In this document: positions 9,333 through 18,694 of the stretch, in pieces
Layout: every line of letters begins with the position of its first letter
Numbering within the stretch: the first letter of the stretch is position 1
Origin: Mycobacteriales bacterium
GTDB taxonomy: Bacteria > Actinomycetota > Actinomycetes > DATLTS01
Assembly (NCBI GenBank): GCA_035533475.1
Contig: DATLTS010000053.1
Coordinates: forward strand, 17,415 to 81,414
DNA length: 64,000 nucleotides
Reading direction: 5' to 3'
Notes under the pieces: model-generated
Database searches by the model: none
What the model was told of the DNA's origin: nothing
Seen by the model: the letters and a program-made list of their open reading frames with translations, nothing else
Position numbers and translations under genes: made by a program

Positions 9333-10997
9333 TCAACCCCACCGGTATCCCCGCGGGGTGACCATCCGGCCCGCCACGGTCCGGGTCTGCGAGCTGCCGA
9401 CCACCACGACCGTAGTCATCCCGACCCGGGCCGGATCGACGTCGGCCAGCGTCGTCAGGTCGACCTGCTCCCCCGGCCGGCTCGCGTCGGTGACGACGCC
9501 GACCGGCGTGGTTGTGGGCCGGTGCCCGGCGAGGATCCCGAGCGCCTTGGCCAGCTGCCAGTCCCGGCCGCGGCTGCGCGGGTTGTAGAACGTCACGACG
9601 AGATCCCCCTCCGCAGCGGCCGACACCCGGCGCTCGATCGCCTCCCACGGTGTGTGCAAGTCGGAGAGGCTTATCGCGACGTGGTCGTGGCCGAGGGGTG
9701 CGCCGAGCAACGCCGCGGCGGCGAGCGCGGCGGTCACGCCCGGCACACCGACGACGTCGAACGAGCCGTCGGCGAGCTCCAACGCCGGGCTGGCCATCGC
9801 GTACACCCCGGCGTCGCCGCTGCCGACCAGGGCGACCGCCCGGCCCGCGCGCGCGTGATCGACGGCGGCCCGGGCCCGTTCCTCCTCGGCGCCGATCCCG
9901 CTGACGAGGACCTGGGCGCCGGGGGGGAGCAGGTCGCGGATCTGCTCGACGTAGCGGTCGAGCCCGACGATGACCCCGGCCCGGCGCAGCTCGGCGGCGG
10001 CCCGCGGTGTGAGCAGGTCGCGGGCGCCGGGGCCGAGTCCCACCACCGCCAGCCGGCCGCGCGGCCGGTGCCGGGCGATCGCCACGGTCGCCGTGGCGCT
10101 CTTGCGCTTGGCGACAACGAGGTCGGCGTTGCCGCCCAGCAGCGCGGCGGCCTCCGCGACGCTCGGTGTGCCGACCGCCGCGCGCACGACGTCCGATGGG
10201 TGCGGCACAGCCACCGCGGCCAGTGCGTCGGCCGGCTGGGCGACCAGCGGCCGCGCCAACTCGGCGGCGGCCGCGACGATCCCCGGCTCGTCCGCTTTCG
10301 CCGCCACGGTCGCCAGGTGGCGGATCGACGCCTCGGCCAGCCCCGCCTCGGCGAGGGCGCCGCGGACGAGCTCGAGCACCTCCGCCGCGGGGGCGCCGCG
10401 ACTGGCGCCGACCCCGACGACGAGGCTCGGCGGCCGGAGCACGACCGCCGGCCGCGGCGGGGCGACGAGGCGGTCGGTCACCACCAGGCAGGGGGCGCCC
10501 AGCTCGGCGACGACGACCTCGACGACCGGCAGCGCGGGCAGCGGCCAGATCGCATCCGCCGCCAGGGTCACCCGCCGGCCGTCGAGCAGCGCCGCGGTGA
10601 CGGCCGCGACATCGCCCTCGACCGGCCAGCCGAGACTGTCCAATGCGGTCAGCCCGGTGACGTCGCTCGCCGTGGTGACGACGGGCTCGGCGCCGAGGAC
10701 CGCCGAGACCCGGCGGGCCAGCGCGTTGGCGCCGCCGGCGTGCCCGCCGATGAGCGCGACGGCGTACCGGCCGGCCTCGTCGACGCAGACCACACCCGGG
10801 TCGGTGTGCTTGTCGGTGAGGCGCCGGGCGAGCAGCCGGACCGTTGCGCCGGTCGCGAGGAAACACACCAGCCGCTCGCACTCGGCCCACGCCCGATCGA
10901 TCTCGCCGACCGGATAGCTGCGGACGGGGGCCAGGCTCGCGGCCAGCCGGTCGGCCAGCCGGCGCCCGGAGGCGGTCGCGGTCACTAGCCCGATCAC
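9333..10997 (-). CDS. cbiG-cobJ: CbiG-CobJ fusion: cobalt-precorrin-5A hydrolase / precorrin-3B C17-methyltransferase
   Basis: A 554-residue fusion. The N-terminal ~310 residues are CbiG: the CFLATGATVRLLA motif, the LIGGHAGGANALARRVS segment, and a C-terminal subdomain with VVGVGASRGAPAAEV and the lysine motif ADEPGI. CbiG opens the delta-lactone and removes acetaldehyde. Residues ~315-554 are the C-17 methyltransferase CobJ/CbiH: LAVVGLGPGARDLLTPRA, VGSGDAGVYAMASPALE, VPGVTAALAAAALLGAPLGHD and VTFYNPRSRGR. CbiG is typical of the cobalt-first pathway. The start is GTG 10997 in a GTGA overlap with cobL. CbiG-CobJ fusions occur in actinobacteria, so the join is probably genuine. Confidence 0.94.
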   Translation of the reverse strand: MIGLVTATASGRRLADRLAASLAPVRSYPVGEIDRAWAECERLVCFLATGATVRLLARRLTDKHTDPGVVCVDEAGRYAVALIGGHAGGANALARRVSAVLGAEPVVTTASDVTGLTALDSLGWPVEGDVAAVTAALLDGRRVTLAADAIWPLPALPVVEVVVAELGAPCLVVTDRLVAPPRPAVVLRPPSLVVGVGASRGAPAAEVLELVRGALAEAGLAEASIRHLATVAAKADEPGIVAAAAELARPLVAQPADALAAVAVPHPSDVVRAAVGTPSVAEAAALLGGNADLVVAKRKSATATVAIARHRPRGRLAVVGLGPGARDLLTPRAAAELRRAGVIVGLDRYVEQIRDLLPPGAQVLVSGIGAEEERARAAVDHARAGRAVALVGSGDAGVYAMASPALELADGSFDVVGVPGVTAALAAAALLGAPLGHDHVAISLSDLHTPWEAIERRVSAAAEGDLVVTFYNPRSRGRDWQLAKALGILAGHRPTTTPVGVVTDASRPGEQVDLTTLADVDPARVGMTTVVVVGSSQTRTVAGRMVTPRGYRWG

Positions 10998-12184
10998 CGC
11001 TGCTCCCCCCAGACGAGGAACACCGGGTTGGTCCCGGACAGCCGAGTCCCCACCGTGCCCAGCGGGGCGAGCCGGTCGGCGTGCAGCAGGCAGCCGCCGG
11101 TCCGGTAGCCGGCGCCGGTCAGCAGGTCGGTGGCCGGCGACACCCGTTCGAGCGTCGCGAGGGCGACCACGATCCGGGCGGGTCGACGGGCCGCGACCGC
11201 GGCCACGACGTCCGGTCCGCCGCCGCCGACGAAAACGGCGTCCGGGTCCGCCAACCGCTGGAGCACGCCCGGGGCAGAATCCTGCACGACGTCGATCTCG
11301 ACCCGGTGGTGGGCTGCGTTCGCGCGGGCCAGGTCGCAGGCCCGCGGATCACGGTCGACCGCGATGACCGCGGCGCCGAAGCGGGCGCACTCGATACCCA
11401 ACGAGGCGCTGCCGGCGCCGAGGTCCCAGACGAGATCGCCGACGCCGGGGCCGAGATGCGCGAGGGCGAGGGCCCGCACCTCGGCCTTGGTCACCATCGA
11501 GTCCCGGTGGTCGAACTCGGCGTCGTCCAACGCCCACCGGGCCGGGCTGTGCCGGGGCGGATGCACCCAGCCCATTCCGCCCGGCGCATCGGCGGGGGCG
11601 AGGCAGAGCACGAGGTTCGGGTCCCGCCAGGACCCGGCAGCCGCCTGCTCCGGGGTGCACTCGGCCAGCCGCTCGTCGGGACACCCGAGGTTCTCGGCGA
11701 CGACCAGCCGGCGGACCCGCCCGGTCAACGCGGCGCCCAGCTCGGCCGGGCCGACGCCGGGGCCGGTGAAGACCGCGACCTTGCGATGGGCCCGGCAGAC
11801 ATTCACGGCCCGCCGGAGCTCCCGCCCATGGGCGCTGACGACCACGGCGTCGTCCCACGGCAGGCCGATCCGGGCGAAGGCGAGAGTGACCGACGAGCGG
11901 GCCGGATAGACCTCGACATCGAGGCCCGCGGCGCGCAGCAGCCGCACGACGCCGAAGAAACCGGGGTCGCCGGAGGCGAGGACGACGGCGTCGCCGTCAG
12001 CGGCGGCCAGCTCGGCCGCCACGGCGGCGACGTCGCCCAGGACGATCCGCCTGGCGGCGGCGGGCACCGGTGTCGCGGCCAGGTGGCGGGCGGCGCCAGC
12101 GACCACGGCCGCGCGGGTCACCCGGTCGAGCGCCTCGGGCGCCAACGGCGAGCCGTCGATCCCGATGACGGTGAGGCGTTTCAC
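10994..12184 (-). CDS. cobL: Precorrin-6Y C5,15-methyltransferase (decarboxylating)
   Basis: A 396-residue CbiE-CbiT type fusion that methylates C-5 and C-15 and decarboxylates the ring-C acetate. The N-terminal CbiE half has LTVIGIDGSPLAPEA, LASGDPGFFGVV and VYPARSSVTLAFARIGLPWDD. The C-terminal CbiT half, from about residue 205, has DSMVTKAEVRALALA and the SAM-binding glycine motif VWDLGAGSASLGIECARFG. The start is GTG 12184, overlapping the cbiD stop. It needs precorrin-6B, made by CobK/CbiJ, which is absent from this window. Confidence 0.94.
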   Translation of the reverse strand: MKRLTVIGIDGSPLAPEALDRVTRAAVVAGAARHLAATPVPAAARRIVLGDVAAVAAELAAADGDAVVLASGDPGFFGVVRLLRAAGLDVEVYPARSSVTLAFARIGLPWDDAVVVSAHGRELRRAVNVCRAHRKVAVFTGPGVGPAELGAALTGRVRRLVVAENLGCPDERLAECTPEQAAAGSWRDPNLVLCLAPADAPGGMGWVHPPRHSPARWALDDAEFDHRDSMVTKAEVRALALAHLGPGVGDLVWDLGAGSASLGIECARFGAAVIAVDRDPRACDLARANAAHHRVEIDVVQDSAPGVLQRLADPDAVFVGGGGPDVVAAVAARRPARIVVALATLERVSPATDLLTGAGYRTGGCLLHADRLAPLGTVGTRLSGTNPVFLVWGEQR

Positions 12185-13320
12185 GGCTGCCACCGCCCGG
12201 AGGAGGCGACGAGCCGCCGGCCGTCGGGGTCGACCATGGCGACGTCGACCGACAGCTTCCCGTCCGCGAACCGGTTCAGGTTGTCTGCGACCCGCCGGCA
12301 CAGCAGGTCTCCGGCCGGCCGGAGCAGTCCGGCGGCCTCCCACATCTCGTAGGCGTGACGGGCGGTGTTGGCCGCGGACACCTCGGCCACGCAGTCGCCA
12401 TCACCGCCGGCGTCGGCGGTGATGGCCGCCAGCAGGCCCGGGTCGACCTTCGAGCGGGTGTAGTGGGTCATCAGCACGCCGGCGGCGAGCTTGGTGAGCT
12501 TGCCGACCATGCCGACGAAGACGGCTTCGGACAGGCCGCGGGCCCGCGCCTCGCGCAGCGCCGAGCCGGTGAAGTCGCCGACCTCGACGAAGCAGACCTC
12601 GGGCAGATCCGGGAGCAGCCGCATCGCGGCCTGCTCGGTGCGCCCGCCGGTGGACAGCACCAGCGTGCGTTCGCCCTGCGCGGCCATGACCGCGATGGCT
12701 TGGACGACCGACGAGCGCCAGGATTCGGTGGAGAACGGCCGCACGATCCCGGTGGTGCCCAGGATCGAGATGCCGCCCAGGATCCCCAACCGCGCGTTGG
12801 TGGTCTTGCGCGCCATCCGCTCCCCATCCGGGACGCTGATGACAACGCCTACGCCGACCGTGGTGAGGTCGACGACCTCGCCGACCGCGGTGCGGATCTG
12901 CTGGCGGGGCACCGGGTTGATCGCCGGGCCGCCGACGTCGAGACCGAGTCCCGGCTTGGTGACGACGCCGACACCGACCCCGCCGTCGAGTTCCAGGCCG
13001 GGATGCTCGGCCCAGCGCACCGTGGCCGTCAGCCGGGCGCCATGGGTGACGTCGGGATCGTCCCCGGCGTCCTTGACGACTACCGCGCTGGCCGCCCCCG
13101 CGCGGACGGCGTAGGAGTCGACGGGCAGCACGACCCGATCGCCGGTCGGCAGCGGGGTGTCGACGGTCGGCGGGGTGGTGCCGGTGGAAAGGGCGGTGCA
13201 GGCGGCCTTGGCGGCGGCGGCGGCGCAGGTGCCGGTGGTCCACCCGGTGCGCAGTGCAACGGTGCGGACGCGGGCGGTGCGGGGCAGCTCCGGTTCGCGC
13301 AGCTCCGGGGGTTCGCTCAC
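12181..13320 (-). CDS. cbiD: Cobalt-precorrin-5B C1-methyltransferase
   Basis: CbiD methylates C-1 of the cobalt corrinoid in the oxygen-independent route; 379 residues, normal for the family. Conserved stretches are LRTGWTTGTCAAAAAKAA near the N-terminus, VKDAGDDPDVTHGA, GLGLDVGGPAINPVPRQQI, TTGIVRPFSTES and GMVGKLTKLAAGVLMTHYTRSKVD. The start is GTG 13320, giving a GTGA overlap with cobM, and the sequence from VSEPPELREPELP onward carries the domain. Together with CbiG and CbiX it argues that cobalt-containing intermediates are used here. Confidence 0.95.
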   Translation of the reverse strand: MSEPPELREPELPRTARVRTVALRTGWTTGTCAAAAAKAACTALSTGTTPPTVDTPLPTGDRVVLPVDSYAVRAGAASAVVVKDAGDDPDVTHGARLTATVRWAEHPGLELDGGVGVGVVTKPGLGLDVGGPAINPVPRQQIRTAVGEVVDLTTVGVGVVISVPDGERMARKTTNARLGILGGISILGTTGIVRPFSTESWRSSVVQAIAVMAAQGERTLVLSTGGRTEQAAMRLLPDLPEVCFVEVGDFTGSALREARARGLSEAVFVGMVGKLTKLAAGVLMTHYTRSKVDPGLLAAITADAGGDGDCVAEVSAANTARHAYEMWEAAGLLRPAGDLLCRRVADNLNRFADGKLSVDVAMVDPDGRRLVASSGRWQP

Positions 13321-14120
13321 GGCTCCCCCGCCCGAAGCGTGCGGCGGGCGCCGCGGTCGGCCTTCCGGTAGCCGTGGAAGTGACCCGGGTGGTAGAGGTG
13401 TGACCGGGTGCCTCCAGCCGCCAGTGCCGGCCCGACGAGCACCAGGGTGTGCTTCCACAGCCGGTGCGCCTTGACCGTGACTTGCAGCTCGTCGAGCCGG
13501 CATCGGGTGACGAGCTCCTCGGGCCAGCTGACCCGGTAGGCGACCACGCACGGGGTGTCCGGCGGGTAGCCACCGGCCAGCAACTCGTCCTGGAGCTGGC
13601 CGGACCGGGCCGCGGAGAGGAACAGTGCCATCGTCGTCCCGTGCCGGGCGAACTCAGCGACCGACTCCCGGGCCGGCATGGGGGTCTTGCCACCTTCGAG
13701 CCGGGTGAGCACGACCGACTGGGCGACCTCGGGGATGGTCAGCTCGCGGCGGACCGCCGCGGCGGCCGCGGTGAAGCTGGAGACGCCTGGGACGACGTCT
13801 ACCGCCAAGCCGAGGGCGGTGCAGTGGTCGAGCTGCTCTTGCACCGCGCCCCACAGCGCGGGGTCGCCAGAGTGGATGCGGGCGACGGTGAGCCCGTCGC
13901 GGGCGGCCCGGTCGTAGACAGCCAGGACCGCTTCGAGGGGCAGCGCGGCGGAGTCGACGATCTGCGCGGCGGGGCAGGCGTGCGTGAGCACGCCGGGGTG
14001 AACCAGGCTCGATGCCCAGATCACCACCTGCGCCTCCGCGATGACCCGCGCGCCGCGCAGGGTGAGCAGGTCGGGCGCGCCCGGGCCGGCGCCGACGAAA
14101 GTTACCCGGCCGGACGTCAC
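13317..14120 (-). CDS. cobM: Precorrin-4 C11-methyltransferase
   Basis: SAM-dependent tetrapyrrole methylase of 267 residues (CobM/CbiF). Motifs in order: VTFVGAGPGAPDLLTLRGAR, IWASSLVHPGVL, ARIHSGDPALWGAVQEQLD, VDVVPGVSSFTAAAAA, VVLTRLEGGKTPMP and VAYRVSWPEE, all characteristic of C-11 methylases. The start is GTG 14120 overlapping the cobI stop (GTGA). A His/Tyr-rich patch near the C-terminus (SHLYHPGHFHGYR) is typical of the family. No defect is seen. Confidence 0.95.
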   Translation of the reverse strand: MTSGRVTFVGAGPGAPDLLTLRGARVIAEAQVVIWASSLVHPGVLTHACPAAQIVDSAALPLEAVLAVYDRAARDGLTVARIHSGDPALWGAVQEQLDHCTALGLAVDVVPGVSSFTAAAAAVRRELTIPEVAQSVVLTRLEGGKTPMPARESVAEFARHGTTMALFLSAARSGQLQDELLAGGYPPDTPCVVAYRVSWPEELVTRCRLDELQVTVKAHRLWKHTLVLVGPALAAGGTRSHLYHPGHFHGYRKADRGARRTLRAGEP

Positions 14121-14839
14121 AGCCGCCCACCGCGGGAAGTGCGGGCCGGTGGCACGATGACCGTCGACAGGTAGGGAGCGGGGCCGGCACCGAGCAGGTC
14201 CCGGGCCGGCCGGATGTCCTCGTCGATCAAGCCGAGGGCGGCGCCGTAGACGGCGCCGTCGAGGCGTCCGGCGGCCTCGATGGCGGTGAGCACGTCGGCG
14301 AGCACCCGGCCGCCTTTGTAGGCGACGATGGCGTCGTGCCGACCGAGTGCGTCCCGGAACTCCTCGATGCCTGCGGTCAGTGGCAGTAGCAGCAGACTCT
14401 CGCTGCCTTCGACGAGAACGGTGCCGCTGCGGGCCGCGAGGTCCTGCATGGCGGTGATGCCGGGCACGGTGGTGACCTCGACGTCGGGGACCAACTCGCG
14501 CACGGTCCGCGCGAGATAGCTAAAGGTGGAGTAGACAGCCGGGTCGCCGATGGTGGCGAACGCGACCGTGCCGCTCTCGCGCAGTGCCCCGGCCACCGCG
14601 GCGCCGGCGGCGTCCCACGCGGCTTCGCGGGGAGCCACGTCGTTCAAGGCGAATGTGAGCCTTTCGACGGGCCGGTCGAGGTGCGCGCGCACGGTACGTT
14701 CGGCGCGTCCGAGCTCTCCGGTGTCGGCCACCGGAACGAACACCACGTCGGCCTCGCGCAGTACGCGCAGCGCTTTGACGGTCAGCAGGTCGGGGTCGCC
14801 GGGCCCGACGCCGACGCCGACCAGGCGGCTGCCGTTCAT
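14117..14839 (-). CDS. cobI: Precorrin-2 C20-methyltransferase
   Basis: SAM-dependent methylase (CobI/CbiL) of 240 residues acting on precorrin-2 or cobalt-factor II. Motifs: LVGVGVGPGDPDLLTVKALR, ATIGDPAVYSTFSYLARTV, TTVPGITAMQDLAARSGTVLV and IVAYKGGRVLADVL. ATG 14839 is chosen because its ATGA overlaps the cobB stop and because the methylase motif begins nine residues later; longer upstream extensions lie inside cobB. It supplies the substrate for the C-17 methylase half of CbiG-CobJ. Confidence 0.95.
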   Translation of the reverse strand: MNGSRLVGVGVGPGDPDLLTVKALRVLREADVVFVPVADTGELGRAERTVRAHLDRPVERLTFALNDVAPREAAWDAAGAAVAGALRESGTVAFATIGDPAVYSTFSYLARTVRELVPDVEVTTVPGITAMQDLAARSGTVLVEGSESLLLLPLTAGIEEFRDALGRHDAIVAYKGGRVLADVLTAIEAAGRLDGAVYGAALGLIDEDIRPARDLLGAGPAPYLSTVIVPPARTSRGGRL

Positions 14840-16152
14840 GCGGCGCCCACCAGCGCCGCGGCCAGCCGCGGGGAGCCGGCCGGATGCACGTGGAGGTAGG
14901 AGGCGACGACGCCGGAGTCCCGGAACCCCTCTGCGCGGCCATCGGCCAGCCGCCAGGCCGGGCGGGGACCGGCCGGCGGATCGCAGGCGGTGCGGTGGAA
15001 CTCGTGGCCGCGCACGACGACGCCGTCGGGGCCGGTGACCTCCCGGTAGCCGATGGTGAGCCGGTCGGTCATCCGGGCCCGAGCCGACAGGACACCGCAC
15101 ATGGGGTGACCGTCGAGCTCGCGGGTGAGGTACAGCAGCCCGGCGCACTCCGCGTGGACCCGGCCGCCCGACGCGGCCAGTGCGGCGACCGCGGCGCGCA
15201 GCCCGGCATTGGCGGTGAGGTCGGCGGCATGCACTTCGGGGAAGCCGCCGCCGAGGACGAGAGCGCGGGTCCGCTCGGGCAGTGCCTCGTCACGCAGGGG
15301 GTCGACGGTAACGACGTCCGCGCCGGCTGCGGTCAGCAGCTCGCTGGTTTCGGTGTAGGAGAAGGTGAAGGCAGCGCCACCGGCGACGGCGACGACCGGC
15401 CGCCCCACTGTGGGTTTGCCCACGGCGTCGTGCGGCGACCAGGGGGTGGCGGCCAGTGGCGGCGCGAGGCGGGCGACGGTGAGGACCGCTTCGAGGTCGA
15501 CGGCGGCGGCGACGGCGGCGGCGAGGCGGTGCACGGTGGCCTGGGTCTCGCGCATCCGCTCCGGGGCCGGGACCAGGCCCAGGTGCCGCGACGGGGTGCT
15601 CAGCGCGGGATCCCGGTGCAGCGCACCGAGGACCGGCACGCCGGAGCCGGCGAGCGCCTCGCGGAGCAGCTGTTCGTGGCGCGGCGATGCCACCCGGTTG
15701 AGGATGACTCCGGCGATGCGCACCCGGAGGTCGAAGGTGGTGAACCCGTGCACGAGTGCCGCCACGGACCGAGACTGTGCCGAGGCGTCGACCACCATGA
15801 CGACGGGGGCGTCGAGGAGCCGGGCGAGGTGCGCGGTGGACGCTTCGTCGGTGGCGCCGCGGCCGTCGAACAGGCCCATCACGCCCTCGACGACGGCGAT
15901 GTCGGCGCCGCGGGCGCCATGCAGGAACAGCGGGCCGATCAGCGCCTCGCCGACGAGGAACGGATCGAGATTGCGGCCGGGTCGGCCGGTTGCGACCGCA
16001 TGATGGCTCGGGTCGATGTAGTCCGGACCGACCTTGTGGCCGGACACCCGCAGGCCGCGCGCGGTCAGGGCGGCCATCAGGCCCGTGGCCACGGTGGTCT
16101 TGCCGGCTCCGGAGGAGGCCGCGGCGACGACCAGGCGGGGCAGGCTCACCAT
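14836..16152 (-). CDS. cobB: Cobyrinic/hydrogenobyrinic acid a,c-diamide synthase
   Basis: ATP- and glutamine-dependent amidase (CobB/CbiA), 438 residues. The N-terminal half is a dethiobiotin-synthetase-like ATPase with AAASSGAGKTTVATGL, HKVGPDYIDPSHH and VVEGVMGLFDG. The C-terminal half is a class I-like glutaminase with the nucleophile cysteine in VHAECAGLLYL and a late histidine in HEFHRT. Start choice: ATG 16152 overlaps cobO by 7 bases; the next codon, GTG 16149, would give the 4-base GTGA overlap seen at most other junctions, so either may be used. It amidates the a and c side chains before adenosylation by CobO. Confidence 0.95.
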   Translation of the reverse strand: MVSLPRLVVAAASSGAGKTTVATGLMAALTARGLRVSGHKVGPDYIDPSHHAVATGRPGRNLDPFLVGEALIGPLFLHGARGADIAVVEGVMGLFDGRGATDEASTAHLARLLDAPVVMVVDASAQSRSVAALVHGFTTFDLRVRIAGVILNRVASPRHEQLLREALAGSGVPVLGALHRDPALSTPSRHLGLVPAPERMRETQATVHRLAAAVAAAVDLEAVLTVARLAPPLAATPWSPHDAVGKPTVGRPVVAVAGGAAFTFSYTETSELLTAAGADVVTVDPLRDEALPERTRALVLGGGFPEVHAADLTANAGLRAAVAALAASGGRVHAECAGLLYLTRELDGHPMCGVLSARARMTDRLTIGYREVTGPDGVVVRGHEFHRTACDPPAGPRPAWRLADGRAEGFRDSGVVASYLHVHPAGSPRLAAALVGAA

Positions 16153-16742
16153 TCGATGCCCCGCTGACCTTTCTGGCCATTGTCCATCGGGTGTTTGATT
16201 TTGGTCATCTCGGTGACCAGGTCGGCGGCCGCGATCAGTGCCGGGGCGGCATCGCGACCGGTGATGACGACATGTTGGGTGCCGGGACGAGCGCCGAGGA
16301 CGTCGACGACCTCGTCGACGTCGACCACACCCCACTTCATCGGGTAGGTGAACTCGTCGAGAACGTAGAGTTGGTAGGTCTCGGCGGCGAGGTCTCGCTT
16401 GACCTGCGCCCAGCCTTCACGGGCCGCGTCCTCGGAGGAGGAGATGTCGCGCTGCACCCACGACCAGCCTTCACCCATCTTGTGCCAGCTGACCGGGGCA
16501 CCTTCGCCGCTGGCCCCCAACACCCGCAGGGCGTGTTCTTCGCCGACCCGCCATTTGGCGGATTTGACGAACTGGAACACCCCGATCGGCCAGCCCTGGT
16601 TCCACGCCCGCAACGCGAGTCCGAAGGCCGCGGTGGACTTGCCTTTGCCGGTTCCGGTGTGCACCACCAGCAACGGTCGGTTGCGCCGCTCCCGGGTGGT
16701 GAGTCCGTCCTCGGGGACCGTCTCGGGTTGGCCCTGGGGCAT
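16146..16742 (-). CDS. cobO: Cob(I)yrinic acid a,c-diamide adenosyltransferase
   Basis: CobO/BtuR-type ATP:corrinoid adenosyltransferase, 198 residues. The P-loop variant VHTGTGKGKSTAAFGLALRA (residues 27-46), the FQFVKSAKWRVGEEHAL stretch, the VLDEFTYPMKWG segment and the C-terminal GQKGQRGIEW that marks this family are all present. It transfers the 5'-deoxyadenosyl group of ATP to cob(I)yrinic acid a,c-diamide. Its ATG shares one base with the chelatase stop (TGATG), and it ends inside the start of cobB. Confidence 0.95.
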   Translation of the reverse strand: MPQGQPETVPEDGLTTRERRNRPLLVVHTGTGKGKSTAAFGLALRAWNQGWPIGVFQFVKSAKWRVGEEHALRVLGASGEGAPVSWHKMGEGWSWVQRDISSSEDAAREGWAQVKRDLAAETYQLYVLDEFTYPMKWGVVDVDEVVDVLGARPGTQHVVITGRDAAPALIAAADLVTEMTKIKHPMDNGQKGQRGIEW

Positions 16743-18694
16743 CAGGCAGCGCTCCTCACGTCGCGGACGAGACCGGCGAGCCGCCCGGCGGTGAGCCCGT
16801 CGAGGCGGAGAGCGACGCCGCCGAGGGCAGCGGCGAGCCGGGGGGCGAGTCCGAGCCGGACCGGCCCGGACTCGCAGTCGACGACGACGGTCGCGACGCC
16901 GCGCAGCAGCGGCGCGACGCAGACCGGGTCGGCTCCGCTGGTATGCCGGCCGTCGGTGACGACGACGAGCAGGGGACGGCGTCGGGGGTCACGCAGCTTC
17001 TCCACCCGCAACACGTCCGCCGAGCGGAGCAGTCCGGCGGAGAGCGGCGTGCGGCCGCCGGTCGGCAGCGCGTCGAGCCGGGCCGCGGCCACCTCGATGC
17101 TGGACGTCGGCGCGAGCAGGACGGTGGCAACGGTGCCTCGGAAGCTGACGAGCCCGACCTTGTCCCGCCGCTGGTAGGCGTCGCCCAGCAGCGAGAGGAC
17201 CGCCCCCTTGACCGCGCGCATCCGCTGGTGGGCAGCCATCGAGCCGCTGGCGTCGACGCAGAACAGGACCAGGTTGCTCTCCCGACCCTCGCAGACCGGT
17301 TCGCGCAGGTCGACCGGGCGCACCAGGAGCGGCGTGCCGCGGCGGCCCCGCTGGAGTTGATGGGGCGCGGCGGCCCGCAGGGTGGCGATCAGGTGCAGTC
17401 GGGCCAGGCGGCCCTCCGGCGGGCGCGCCGCCACGGTGCGGCCGGCTTCGGTGCGGGCGCGGGAGCGCCGGCCGGCGCCACCCTCGCCGAGGCCGGGAAC
17501 TTGCAGCAGCCGGGCGCGGAACGGCGCGGCAGCCGGCACCGGCGCCCGATCCGGGCCGTCGCCGGCCGGTGGCGAGCCGTCGCCGGCCGGTGGCGGGCCG
17601 TCGCCCGCCGGCGCCTCGTGCCCTGTCGTGGGCGGGCTTCCGCCGCCGCCACCGTCGGGTGTGGGCGGCTCGTCCTCCGGCGGCAGGTCGTCGGCTGCGG
17701 CGAGGGCCCGGTCGAGCTGTTCGCCGTCGAGGCCCGGCGCGTCGAAGGGGTCGCGGCGGCGACGGTGAGGCAGCGCGAGTCGGGCGGCGGTGCGCACATC
17801 GTCGGCGCTGACGTGGTCGCGGCCCGACCAGGCGGCGAGTGCCACGGCCGCCCGTGCCGTGACGAGGTCGGCGCGCAGTCCGTCCACGTCGAAGGCCGCG
17901 CACACCGCGGTGACCTGACGCAACGCGGCGTCGGAGAGGACAACTCTCGCCAGCTGCCGGCGGGCTTGCTCGATGCGGCCGGCGAGGGCGGTGTCGGCGT
18001 CCCGCCACGCGGCGGCGAAGCCGATCGGATCGGCGTCGTGCGCCATCCGCCGGCGGACCACCTCGGCCCGGTCGTTCGGGTCGCGGGACGCGGTGACGTC
18101 GACGGTGAGCCCGAAACGGTCCAGCAGCTGCGGACGCAGTTCCCCCTCTTCCGGGTTCATCGTGCCCACCAGCAGGAACCGGGCGGCGTGGCGCACCGAG
18201 ATTCCGTCGCGTTCGACATACGACGTGCCGAGCGCCGCGGCGTCGAGTAGCAGGTCGACGAGATGGTCGTGCAGCAGGTTCACCTCGTCGACGTAGAGCA
18301 CGCCGCGGTGGGCGGCGGCCAGCAGACCCGGCTCGAATGCGGCCACCCCCTGGGTGAGCGCGCGTTCGAGGTCGAGGGAACCGACCACCCGGTCCTCGCT
18401 CGCGCCGACGGGCAGCTCGACGAGTCGGGCCGGCCTGGTCGAGGCCGCGACGTCGTCCGGGTGCGGCCCGTCGGGGCAGTCCGGGTCGGCCCCGGCGGGG
18501 TCGCAGGAGAACCGGCAGCCGGCCACGACGGCGACCGGAGGCAGCAGGGTGGTCAGTCCGCGGACCACGGTGGACTTGGCGGTGCCCTTCTCGCCGCGCA
18601 ACAGCACCCCGCCGATGTCCGGGGACACAGCGTTGAGCACCAGGGCGAGCTTGAGGTCGTCCATGCCGACAACAGCAGAAAAGGGATACGTCAC
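16742..18694 (-). CDS. ChlI/ChlD-type chelatase subunit fusion (CobN partner)
   Basis: A 650-residue fusion of a magnesium-chelatase ChlI-like AAA+ ATPase and a ChlD-like von Willebrand A domain. Walker A GEKGTAKST is at residues 34-42, the Walker B-like segment is GVLYVDEVNLLHDHLVD, and the arginine finger region is LRPQLLDRFGLTVDV. Residues ~340-400 form a Pro/Gly/Asp-rich linker with three near-repeats of PPAGDG. The C-terminal vWA domain has the MIDAS start FCVDASGSMAA and a TDGRHTSG loop. Directly after cobN, it very likely provides the CobS/CobT-like ATPase of an ATP-dependent cobaltochelatase. The start is GTG 18694 in a GTGA overlap. An Mg-chelatase role is unlikely because no chlorophyll genes are nearby. 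Confidence 0.9.
   Translation of the reverse strand: MTYPFSAVVGMDDLKLALVLNAVSPDIGGVLLRGEKGTAKSTVVRGLTTLLPPVAVVAGCRFSCDPAGADPDCPDGPHPDDVAASTRPARLVELPVGASEDRVVGSLDLERALTQGVAAFEPGLLAAAHRGVLYVDEVNLLHDHLVDLLLDAAALGTSYVERDGISVRHAARFLLVGTMNPEEGELRPQLLDRFGLTVDVTASRDPNDRAEVVRRRMAHDADPIGFAAAWRDADTALAGRIEQARRQLARVVLSDAALRQVTAVCAAFDVDGLRADLVTARAAVALAAWSGRDHVSADDVRTAARLALPHRRRRDPFDAPGLDGEQLDRALAAADDLPPEDEPPTPDGGGGGSPPTTGHEAPAGDGPPPAGDGSPPAGDGPDRAPVPAAAPFRARLLQVPGLGEGGAGRRSRARTEAGRTVAARPPEGRLARLHLIATLRAAAPHQLQRGRRGTPLLVRPVDLREPVCEGRESNLVLFCVDASGSMAAHQRMRAVKGAVLSLLGDAYQRRDKVGLVSFRGTVATVLLAPTSSIEVAAARLDALPTGGRTPLSAGLLRSADVLRVEKLRDPRRRPLLVVVTDGRHTSGADPVCVAPLLRGVATVVVDCESGPVRLGLAPRLAAALGGVALRLDGLTAGRLAGLVRDVRSAA

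Noticed and set aside
9522..10988. Plus-strand frame of 488 codons opposite cbiG-cobJ
   Set aside because: Low-complexity Arg/Asp/Gly composition and full overlap with a well-supported gene; antisense artefact of GC bias.
17500..17680. Short tandem repeats that could suggest a CRISPR or VNTR
   Set aside because: They are codon-level repeats of PPAGDG-type linker within the ChlI/ChlD fusion, in frame and without spacers.
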